NCBI RefSeq assembly: GCF_003144195.1
Contig: NW_020290025.1
Span: 1 to 64,000 of the forward strand
Direction: 5' to 3'
Length of the DNA: 64,000 bases
From: Ceraceosorus guamensis
Taxonomy: Eukaryota > Basidiomycota > Exobasidiomycetes > Ceraceosorales > Ceraceosoraceae
The notes under the pieces are model-generated. The model worked only from the letters and a program-made list of their open reading frames with translations, ran no database searches and had not been told where the DNA came from. This document shows, one piece after another, positions 24,934 through 35,011 of the stretch; the stretch's first letter is position 1; the number at the start of each line of letters is the position of its first letter. The position numbers and the translations under genes were made by a program.

Positions 24934-27900
24934 CTAAGCAGGGCGCGGTCGACCGTCTTGGAGCGTTTGCAATTTTTTCAAAAGACCTCCTACCGGTCTG
25001 GCCGAGCCGTTCGAAGCGACTCGAGCGCCTGCTTGCCAAGGTCCAGCCTTTGAGCTAGAGATTGTATCCTTGACGTTTGTGCGATCCACGAGACTTCCCG
25101 CAGGCGGCGCGTCCCTCCGATCCTTTGCGAAATTGTTAGATGTGCCAATGGCGCCAGCGTTCGTCGGGTTCGTGCTCGCGCTTCTTTGCGCCACGACAAC
25201 TCTCTCCGCTGTGGGACCAGGCGTGGCGCCGTTGGAGAAGGCGGCGTCGCTCTTGCTCTTTCGAACAGGTGTAAACGTCTTGCTAGGCGAGACCGGCACG
25301 TACATGGCTCTCACGGTCGGGGCGGCTGCGCCATTGCGCACTGCTGTGGCCGCTTCATCGTCTGCTTCTGCAAAGCTGCGCTTGCGCGATGTCGATGGGG
25401 GTGTGGAGACCGGTCGTGCGGGGGCCTCTCTGAGAGGCTCGGCAAATCTGTTCGAAAGCAAAGAAGGCGACATTGTCCTATCCTCGGAAGAGCGCGGCAG
25501 GCCTTTCTGCGACGCCTCTGATCTCATCTGTAGGGCTGCGTCGAGCTGCAATTTGAGATCGTCAACCTGCGCTTGCAAGGCAGTGACCTTTTCCTGGAAA
25601 GCCTTGGCACGCAGAGATTGCTTCTTGTTCTGCTTAATCTGTTCCATCATCTGAAGGGAAGCGGTGGAAAGTCAGCGCCTTCGCGAGGCTGCGCACGTCT
25701 CAAACAATTGACCAAAGCACTTACTTTGTCATCATTATCCTCGATCTCGATGACCTTGGTCTCCAGCTCCGCTTCGAGCTCACGCATACGCGCTTCCAGC
25801 TGAGCGACAGCTTCGTTGGACGAGGCTACATTCCGGGCTGATGCAAGCTCTTCCTGCACTTGGTGCTTCTCGTCCTCGACGCTTCGAAGCTGCGTGCTCA
25901 GCGATTCGACCGCGGCGCGCTGCTCTTTAAGCTGGGACTGTGTCCGCTCCAAGACCATGTGACTGCGTCGAAAGGCGCCAACGGGTCAGACAAAGGACAG
26001 CTTCACGTCGATCTGGTGTAGCTCGAGAGACGCACCTGTTCTCTGCGGTCGCCAAGGCGTCTTTGAGTTGCGTGGAGACTTTCTCGAGCTGTCTTTGCGC
26101 ATTCTCCGCTTTGCGCTCAAAGTCAGCACCCTCCTCCTTTGCTTCGTACAGCTGAGAGACGAGCTTTTCAGCATTTGCCCGATTGATGTCATACTGATTC
26201 TTCAGGCTTCTGAACTGCTCTTCTCGATCTGAGAGAGCCTGCTCCACTTCTGTCGAGTGATGCAGTTTGGTTTGCATCTCGGCAATGCTGCAAAGCAAAG
26301 GAAGCGAATGTCACAGTCAGCTCGACGACTTTGGCAGGGCTGGGTAGCGCACTCACACCTTGTCCTGCTCTTCGCGCTCTTCGGCGTATAGTCTAGAGTT
26401 TTTCTCGGCATTGGCTTGCAGTTCTGCCAGCTTGGCGGAGACCTGCTCTCTGGCCGTGCGGGCTTCTTCCAGTTCAGACATCAACGCTCCGACTTCGTGA
26501 CTTGTTTCAGAAGCAGAAGTGGCCTCAGTCTCCAAGGAGCGGATCTTGTCGCGAGCCTGTTCAAGCTGGCTTTCCGCAGTGGTCACTCGCTCTCGTGCTG
26601 CGGAGAGCTCGGCGGCATACCTGGCATGGGCACTCTCGATCTGTGACTCGAGTTCTAGACGAGCACTCTCATGTTCCGAAGCTCGAGTATTGGCAGTTCG
26701 CTCCGCCATCGCTGCTTCCGATTGCGCTCTCGAGAGTTGGACGCGCAGATCTTCAAGGACTTGCGCTTGGCCGTTGCTGTCAGCCTCTGCAGTTGACAAG
26801 ACCTTGCGTACGCTCTCGAGCTCCTCCAATCGTCGCTCTGCCTCTCTGCGAGCTCCTTCCACCAGCGCGTCGGCCGTCCTTCGAGAGCTTTCACCTTCAC
26901 TCTGTGCCTGGTGCAGCTTCTGCTCAAGAATCGCAATTTCTTCGTTCGCCCGTTGTGCGTCTGCTCGGACGCCTTCAAAGCTGCTTCGCTCTGCCTCTAG
27001 AAGAGCTTTGTGTGTCTCTGACTCTTGCAGCGACTGCTCTAGATCACGCTGCAAGTCAGCAAATTTCGCCTGCCATTCCGCCAATCGCCCCTCTGAAGAT
27101 GCAAGCGCCTTCGTCTTTGAAGCCAGGTCCTCCAACAAAGCTTCATCGCTGGCTTTAGAGTTGGGGTCTGACATCGACGCTTGGAGGGCGTTCAGCGTCT
27201 TTCGCGTGCTGTCGAGCTCGGCGCTCAGTCGCTTCACATCTTGCATTTTGCTTGACAGCTGCGCAGCCGCCTCTCCATTTTTCACTTCCAGATCAGCACA
27301 CTGCCTGACCAGATTTGCTGAGCGCTCTTCAACGTCTATGACACGAGATTGCAACTTCTCCCTTTCTTCCAAGTGGACTTCATTCCCATCGTTGGCAAGC
27401 TTCAGATTCGTACGCAATGCTTCGAGCTGTGCATGTACAGTGCGCAGCTCCTCCTGATGAAGAGCAATTTGGTTGTTGCGGCGCTGAATGCGCTCCTCCA
27501 ATTCGGCCACCTTCGGCTCTGTCGTGTCGCGCGCCGCTCGAGACCCCTCTGCGTTCGTCGTGTGAGCACCAGCGAACGTAGACTCCAGCTGACAGGTGCG
27601 TTGGCGGCAAATCGCTAAGTGATGGGCATCTTCTCGAGCAAACTCCGTCCAGCTCCGAGTCTGTGCTTCTTGGGTCTCGATGCTAGCCTCCAATGCTTCG
27701 ACCTTCTTCAATGCGGCGCTATGCGACGCCTCAAGAGCAGCTGTGCGAGCTTGGGGGCCCTCGATCGAGTTCAGGCGATCTCGCTTTGCTTGTAGCTGTT
27801 CGTAGGTTCGCAGCAGCGCCAGAGCGGCCTCGAGCTTCTCAGCATCGTCGTTTGGCGCCGTAGAGAACTCGCCGTTATCGTCAATGAAGCCATTGAGCTG

Positions 27901-30866
27901 TGCTTTGTGGGGACTGGGTAGTGGTCCAGCAGACTTGACTGATGATCTAGGTGTGCGATCCTCGCTATCGTCAAGATCGATCGTTCGAACACTCGCAGTG
28001 TGGTTCTCTTCTTGTGCGCGGCGAAGCTGCATGACCATTTCGACCTGCTGAAAGTCGACGCGCTGTTTTGCATCCTCGATGCAGATGCGCACCTGCTCGA
28101 TCTCATCTGCAAGGTCACTCTCAAATGACCTCTTGCTGGGCCTTGCGCCGGGCATTATGAAGAAAGAGTCCTCAGCTCCTGAAAGGACCGAAACAGAGAC
28201 GTCCGAGTCCTGGACAGCGGTAGCGGTACTCTCATCTCCAGCGAAGGGAGCCAATAGATCTTCCGATCCCCTCGCGCCGAACGATACCCGGATTGCAGAA
28301 GACAAGCGCTGGACACGCCGTTTAGCCGAAGCCAACTCGCCCTCGCGCTTACGCAGGGCTTGAAGCGTATCACTCAGTTGGCCCTCCCTCTCTTGCAAGT
28401 GCATTCTCAGAGCATCGAAGTCTGCCGTTTGACCGACATCTGTGACACTTTTAGATCGCAGAGCGTCAAGCTGGTGGCACATTGCAGGAGATTGCGGTCA
28501 GTCAGGCCTCAGCTTCACGACGCTGATCTCACCCACCTCTGCTTCAGCGTCTCCGGCGAGCCTCTCGAGCTGTGCGATCTTGTCGTTCTGTTCCTGAAGA
28601 GCCTCGTTCGCCTTTTCGGACGCATCTTGGAGCTGCGTCAAGAGTCCGTCACGTTCGCGAACCAATTGTCGTGCTGCTTCCAGCTCTTGCTGTGCCTGAT
28701 CGAGTCTTATTTTTAGGTCTTCGACTTCCTTGGGGGCAGCAGCCTCTGCTTGAAGAGCAGTCAGCTCTGCGTCGGCGACTTCGCGCCGCCTTTCGCTCTC
28801 TGCAAGACGCTGTTCAAGCTCTTGTCGGCCCGACTGAGCCGAGTGCAAGTCCTTGTGCGCATTCGAAACAGCATCGCCGGTAGCAGAGACGTCTGCCCGC
28901 AGACTCTCCACCAATGACTCGCTTTGCTGAAGCAGCGCGCGGAGTTCGTTCAACGCCAGGCCGTCGGCTGATGATGGCTGCGAGGACTCCAGTTCGCGCT
29001 CCAGCGTGGCGATCCGATCCTGAGCAAGGCTTACATGTTCTTTTTGGGTTGACAGCCGCTCTTGCAGTTGACGGTGGTGTTCAGAAGCTTCGGTCAGCGC
29101 ACCTCTAGCTTCTTCGAGATCCTTCACCAGGCGGTCCCGCTCGGCGTTTGCTTGCTCGAGCTCCTCTTGCAGAGCGTCAATCTCTTCTGCACGGTTCGAG
29201 CGCGTGTTCATATGAGCAGAAGGACCTTTCAGCACTGACAGCCTTGAGCACCTGTCAAACTCACTACCCTTGCCACCAACATCTTGCAATGACGCATGCT
29301 CAGCTGCCTGAGAAGCAAGAGTGTCCCGCTCCATCTCCAAAGACCTGACCCTCTCACGAAGCTCCGAAGTAAACTCGTCTTTCTTTGAAGCAGCATCACC
29401 TTGATTTCCCAGCTTCTCAAATTCGTCTTCTAATTGGCTGATCTCCACTTGCAGAGCATCTCGCGCCTGCGTCACGCTCTTCAGCTCCCGGCGAAGCTCT
29501 CTGACAACGCGACCCTCGTTACTTGAGCTTGAAGCGTTGACCGCAGAACCGTCCCTCTGAGGATCGAGACCTTCGCCGGCAGACGCTGAAGCTTGCAAGG
29601 CCCGCACACGCTCTTGCGCCGCATTCGCGGCTTTCTCAGCCGCCTGTGCGCGAGTCAATGATTCTTCCGCTTGGCGAGTACGAGTGATGAGCTCCGCCTC
29701 GACCTGTGCACACGCCTGCACTTTCGAGGCGAGCTGCAATTTGACATCTTCAAGCTCTTGCTGGACCTTTGGATCCATTGTTGGCGCACTGCGCTTGGAC
29801 GATCCTTTCGCGCCGGCGTCTAGCTCTGACCTGAGCTCATCTGCTTCCTTTTGCGCCCACCTCAGCTCTTCACGCAGCTCGTCCGTCGCTTCCTTTGCGG
29901 CTTCCTTCGCAGCAGCCAGGCCTCTCTGTGCGACGATTAGCTCGTTCGAAGCTTTGAGTGCTGCTTTCTCGCCCTTCTCTGCTCGTTCATTTGCCTTTTT
30001 GACCTGTTCATCTAATTTTGCGACGTCCACGCGCAGAGCTTTGATTTCGCCCTCATCCCCTGGAGCGAGCGCAGAGCCTCCAATAGATGACCGGCGTGGA
30101 CGCCTGCGGCTGCCAGCAGGCTTGACAGGTGTCGCTGCTCCCAGGGCAGAGCTGCTTTCTCGCAGCCTGGAGATTTCCGATTTCAGCACGCTGACTTCAT
30201 TTTCCAGTGCGAGTGCATGCGCTGCAGGATCGACACGGCCAGCGCGCCTCGTTGTCGATACCTTGAAGAGGATGGTCCGGTGCCGTGAGTCAGCAATTTT
30301 CTTTCTGTCCGAAACAAAGCAGCCGGACTCACCTCGGACTGCTGCAGTCTGCGGAGCTCCTCATTGCTGAAGCCCAGTTGGCTCTCGAGCTGCTTCACCC
30401 TTGCTTCTAGCTGCTTGCGCTCCTCTTCCGTCTCCTTCGAGTGAAGACCCAATGCTCGATCCCTCTCAACTTCTTCCCTTCTTCTGCCCCTCAAGCCTTC
30501 TTGCGCGGCTCTCTTCTCGTTATCCAGCGCAGTTTCAAGATTGCTGATCTGCAGCACACTTCGGGCTCTTTCGTCTTTGGCGCGCTTCGCCTCGCCTTCC
30601 GCCGCGGTTGCTCGTTGCGTCTCTGCATCTAGCTGAGTAGCCAGCTCTACTTTGGCAGAGCGTAGCGATGATAGCTCAGTCTCATATGTCTGTTTGAGGC
30701 TCTGCAACTGACCGATTTCCATGTCTGAGTCAAGTGCACAGCATGTGTTCAGCCCTGGCGCTCTCAGGTGCTTCTTCAAGCCGCGCTACTCACCTTGCTG
30801 CTTCAGCTGTTTGCGCATCCGTCTGACCTCATCCTCGTCCACCGAAGAAGCCCCTAAAAAGCTCAT
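24934..30866 (-). CDS. Giant coiled-coil protein, 1836 residues
   Basis: Seven exons (30866-30794, 30724-30333, 30261-28537, 28470-26357, 26287-26036, 25962-25725, 25650-24934) close in frame at 1836 residues. From about residue 10 to 1700 the sequence is nearly continuous heptad-type coiled coil rich in Glu, Gln, Ala, Arg and Leu. There are two breaks: a basic Ser/Arg/Pro patch near residue 190, and an acidic Asp/Ser segment near residue 800. The last ~150 residues are Ser/Thr/Pro-rich and disordered. No motor, GRIP, FHA or membrane segment is seen. It could be a Golgi tether, spindle-pole or kinetochore scaffold, or nuclear-pore filament protein. I cannot choose between these from sequence alone. 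Confidence 0.85.
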
Positions 30867-33167
30867 CTTGCTGCTGCTGCTCTTTTCTCTCTCAAGCGCA
30901 CAAAAGTGGTGATTTGGATGGACAGTCCTGGGCGCTGTCCCTCTTCGATCCTTTATCTGCGGCCTAGTCCCGCATTCCCGGCACGCGAACTTGTAGCAGC
31001 AAGGGTGAAGATCAAATGCGCGATGCGGCTGCCAGAGAGTTCGTAGCGTGTGCGTCAATCGCGGTATGGTCGAGGCGGGTCATTCGCGAAACCAGGCGAG
31101 GACAACATCGGTGATTTGATCAACCTTAGCTGGAATCACGAATGTCCATCTCGCACCAGTAAGTAGTCTCGAGTGCCACACATGCAGATCAACACGACCA
31201 TCACAGCACGACCTGCTGGTGCGCGTGATGTGCACTCACCACCGCGCCACCATCCTTTGGTCTTTTTTCGCGCGGCGCGCTCCTCCAACGCGTCGAGTAC
31301 TGTCACGTGATGAAAGGGTGTGTCGCCCGCACGCACACGCGCGCGCGCAGTCAGTCACCACGGCCTTGAGTCAAAAGTAGATTCATGATTCTTGATTTGT
31401 ATCGCGAATCTGATGAGTCAAGTCTTGAATAATTAAAAATCATCAATCTTGATGATTTTTCGACACGGCACAAGTCGCCTTTTCTAATCGCGAGTTGACG
31501 ATCAACTTTGACCTTTGGTGCGATGCTTGCTTCTAGGCGAAGACTTGAACATTCAAGATTGATCACAAACTTTAATGAGAGGAAACGAATGGAGGCATTC
31601 TTGAGTCTTGAGTCCCATCTTCTTCTTTCAAGATAAGATTCACGTGATTTGTCCACGACTGATGAGTTTGGCAAATCACGCGGATGCCCAGGTCGGTCTG
31701 CTACCGCAGGCACAGCTCAGTGCCGCTTCACTGGCACTTTGCTCGGCCACACTCGGCCACAGCTCATCCAGCTGAGCTCGTGAATCAATTAAGAGTCACG
31801 AGTGAATGTTGAGGCACGGATGCGACGAACAACGGTCATGAGGACCATCCTTCCCTGGAATGCAGACATGGAGTCACGTGCGTGGCACACCTGCAGGGTC
31901 CTCCCCGCGTTGATCGAGCAGCGGCGGAGAAAGGGCATCAACGACGTCATCCAAGCAAGGATGGGTGCTTGGTGTTCTGCGTTGCACCCGCCACGATCCT
32001 GCTGATACGGCAAGCCCCTCGGCGGCCCTTGAACAGCTGCCGTAGACAGCGCGATGGCGCAGCACCCACAACAGGTAGGTCGAGCAGCTAACAATTGCGC
32101 TGGCAATGCAGCTAAAGCATCGGTCAAAGTGAAGCCACGGCACGTCAAGCGGCGCGCTTCCATGGCCAAAAGAAGCAACTCAAAGACTCACAACTGCGAC
32201 TCAAAGCTGCCGTTAGCAGCTGCAGGCACGAAGCCGACGTCATGATGGGTTTGAATTCGCCTGCATGCGCCACGCCGCACTTCTTTCCTCACCACTAATC
32301 TCGGTAAAGACGCACAATTGTGAGTCGTTGAGTCGTCGGCCGCACTCGTGCGTACAGTCAGACCTGATTCCTGTCGTGAGGAGTGGCGCCCCCTTCCCCA
32401 CCCTGTTCGGCGCGGACAGGCTGGTCGGAGCATGTGCCGACGCTTGGGCAACGTCCTCCTGTGCGCGCTGCCAGCGTGCCTCTAGGGCAGGGTCCCGTAA
32501 AATATTCCGACGTCACCGCTGTGTTCGTTGCTTGGATCGAATTCGTGATTGCAGCGCTATGACGCGGGCCTCTTGATATCAAGATGCAAAGAAAGAGCGA
32601 CGCAGCGGGACCGGACTGACAGCTTTGGGGCCCCTGTGGACGAAATTGTGCCGCACCGTGGGCACCTCGAGTCACGCTTGTTTGCAACGCTTTTGACCCG
32701 AGACCGGAGAAGTGCAGCGCACCAACGATAGCTCACGAGTCACGCGTCACGAGTCACGACTGTGAGGAGCAGGCCTTAGCGCCCAGCCACACCATTTGTG
32801 GAAATATGAAGCTCCGCTCTCCTGCCCGCCCAATCGAGATGAGTCTGAAGTGCATCGATGATGAAAGCCAAGCACAGCCTCGAGAGCTGCAAGGCAAAGC
32901 GGTGATGTACCACTGCGTCTCGTGCATTCATCACAGGCACTGCACAAGTCGAATTTCTTGACATTTTCTGTGCAAACTGGTGACGTGGGATTGCCGGCAA
33001 GGTGATTTCCACGATCGTCCCAATCAATTGACGACATCTATCCTCGAGCCCTCTCTGTGGTGTGCTTGAGACGTCCACCTACCACCATCATCATCCACAA
33101 CACCGAATGCGACCAGGACGCCTTTCATACACATCATCGCAATCTCTAGAAATCACTACACGCCAAA
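30867..33167. repeat. 2.3 kb intergenic region with heptamer clusters
   Basis: Divergent gap. Heptamers of the GA(T/G)TCA(A/C) family cluster at 31365-31440, 31540-31670, 31780-31806 and 32730-32765. The last ~120 bases before 33168 are CA/CT-rich and likely the 5' UTR of the small membrane-peptide gene. Chance ORFs on both strands (up to ~129 codons) show no family features. Confidence 0.55.
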
Positions 33168-33671
33168 ATGGGTGGTAAGTCCGGCGTGTGGACCACACAT
33201 GCCGTTCACATCGCTCAAAACTGCCCCACCTCCCCACTCCATAGCCGTCGCTTCTTGCCTCTCCTCCATCACCTCCGGTGAGCGCTCATACACCTGAGCT
33301 AGGGTTGTTGGGTACGCATTGCTGACCATCTTCTTCGCTGGACACGACGCTCGATCCTCCACAGCTATCGCGGGAGCCCTTACCGCCATCTTTAGCGGCA
33401 TCGTAAGTCGTGGAGCGTGTCCCGGCAGGTCGACGTGCTGCGTGCTGATCTGCAGCACGAACCCTTTTCTCAGGCTCGAATCCTGAACAGCATCGTCAGT
33501 GCGATCGCCACGGCCTTCATTGCAGTGTTCAACTGCATCGGAGATGTGAGTCTACGTGCTGTGCCCTCGTGACCTTGCTTGTCCCTGCTGACATTGTATC
33601 CACGCTTCGCTGCAATCAAGGTGCTCTGCTGCCGCTGCGGTGGTGGTCGTAGAAGGACTCGCAAAGTGTGA
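33168..33671 (+). CDS. 66-residue membrane peptide gene, five exons
   Basis: Five tiny exons (33168-33174, 33245-33277, 33365-33402, 33474-33545, 33621-33671) are separated by introns of 70, 87, 71 and 75 bases, each with proper GT and AG ends. Exon lengths sum to 201. The peptide starts MGAVASCLSSITSA, continues as an almost uninterrupted Ala/Ile/Val/Leu-rich stretch (about residues 12-50) and ends CCRCGGGRRRTRKV. That is a hydrophobic core with a Cys pair and a basic tail. I recall similar short MGxxxSC...-CGRxxR proteins as uncharacterised in other basidiomycetes; this is memory, not a search. Gly2 plus Cys7 and the CC-C cluster could allow lipidation. It is probably membrane-bound, with function unknown. 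Confidence 0.72.
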
Positions 33672-34330
33672 TACAGATACTCGAACATACACCACTTAAA
33701 AACCTCTCGAGTATTCCACCATCATCTCGCGCCTTGCACGACACTCTCACGACCTCTGACCCAGCGTTCAAGAATAACTTCAAGTCAGCGATTCATGGCT
33801 ATTTCCGACTTTGATGCAGCATCACTTCTATACACGATCCGATGAGCACTTCTCTTTGCCAATTCGATTAGTAATGACGAGACGACGAAGTGAAGAATGA
33901 TAATACACAAGAGTGGACCAAGTTAGCAGAATTGCAAACGTGTGCAGATTGAAACGAGAACAGAGTCCGTGGTGCTCGAGAAGAAGCTCACGCACATTCT
34001 GAAGGCGGTCAGAAGGCGCGTCGAGGACGACACGGTGGGCGAGATCAAGAATGATTGGTGACATCGGTGCGTAATTTGAGAGAGCCTGTTTGAAGCTGCA
34101 TTAAAGGCCAATATGAACTTCCTCGGCCCTGGAGATGCCGAGCTGCTACCTTCAATGAAGCAAGCAGGTTCTGATTTGCGACGCTGCGCAAGATGAAGGT
34201 AAATTGAAGCCGTGTATTGTGGAAGAGAGATATCAGATCTCCAAGATATGATTGACGAGTTGCATCGTGTGGCGTCGTTAGTCTGGGCGGGTCGTAGAAG
34301 TGTGCGGGTGGAGGAGACCGATGTAGGACA
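33672..34330. other. Intergenic region
   Basis: 3' flank of the small peptide gene followed by AT-richer sequence (about 33780-33960). No heptamer cluster, no RNA gene and no ORF with family features. Confidence 0.35.
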
Positions 34331-35011
34331 TCAAGCATGCACGGCGTTGACGCATCGTCTCCAGGCCCTTCGAACGCCTCTACGGAAGCCCCGGCGATGA
34401 CGGGTATCGATGAGGCTGCTACGGGCACTGCCGACGCTGTCACCTCGTGCGTCGTGGGTGTACAATGCTTCGCTCGCTCGTTGTGCTGATTGAGATCGAG
34501 CAGCCGATGCGCGCGGGCCAGAGGAGCGCTGATGTGTGGAACGCTCGAGCGCAGCTGCGAACGCCGCGGCCCTAGAAGGTGTGACGGTGGCATCGAAATC
34601 CTGACCTGCGTCCGATTGCGTTACGATTTGCTCATCTTCCACATGCGACGGCAAAGCAGTGTGGTCGACATTTTGCTCCCATGCTCGAACAGCCGCAACG
34701 ACTTGAGGTCTGGAGACTCTCGAGGCGTGCCTAGATAACGGCTGCACTCTAGTTGAGTCGCTCTCGTAGCTCAGCAAGCTTCCAGATGTCCGTCTTTGAT
34801 TTTGCGACTGGCCAAGAGCTGCAAGGCTAAAACGTCGAGATCGATGTTGAGCGGCGGCGAAGCGTGCCATCGAGCCGACCAACGTCGCGTCGTCTGCGAA
34901 AGTAGCTCGCGCATAAGCCCTTTCTCGTGCTAGGCGCCAGCGCTGATCCCTAGCATTGAGCTCGGCCGTCGTTACGGGATGATATAGAAAGAGCAACGGC
35001 ATGGTTGTCAT
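34331..35011 (-). CDS. Hypothetical Arg/Ala/Ser-rich protein
   Basis: Single-exon reading of 226 residues from the ATG at 35011. It starts with a short hydrophobic stretch (MPLLFLYHPV), then a charged segment (NARDQRWRLARERAYARATF), then a long Ser/Ala/Arg-rich region ending in a strongly basic tail. The frame is open further upstream without an ATG. A spliced 5' exon in 35068-35322 is possible: a 46-base intron could join it, but the site is weak. I recognise no family. Amino-acid order around the charged segment looks protein-like, but this could be a chance ORF. Confidence 0.4.
   Translation of the reverse strand: MTTMPLLFLYHPVTTAELNARDQRWRLARERAYARATFADDATLVGSMARFAAAQHRSRRFSLAALGQSQNQRRTSGSLLSYESDSTRVQPLSRHASRVSRPQVVAAVRAWEQNVDHTALPSHVEDEQIVTQSDAGQDFDATVTPSRAAAFAAALERSTHQRSSGPRASAARSQSAQRASEALYTHDARGDSVGSARSSLIDTRHRRGFRRGVRRAWRRCVNAVHA

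Noticed and set aside
25070-30370. Long plus-strand open frames opposite the coiled-coil gene (for example 26519-27457 and 29684-30370)
   Set aside because: They are antisense shadows of Glu/Arg/Ala/Leu-rich coding sequence and read as Ser/Arg/Ala/Cys-rich strings without motifs.
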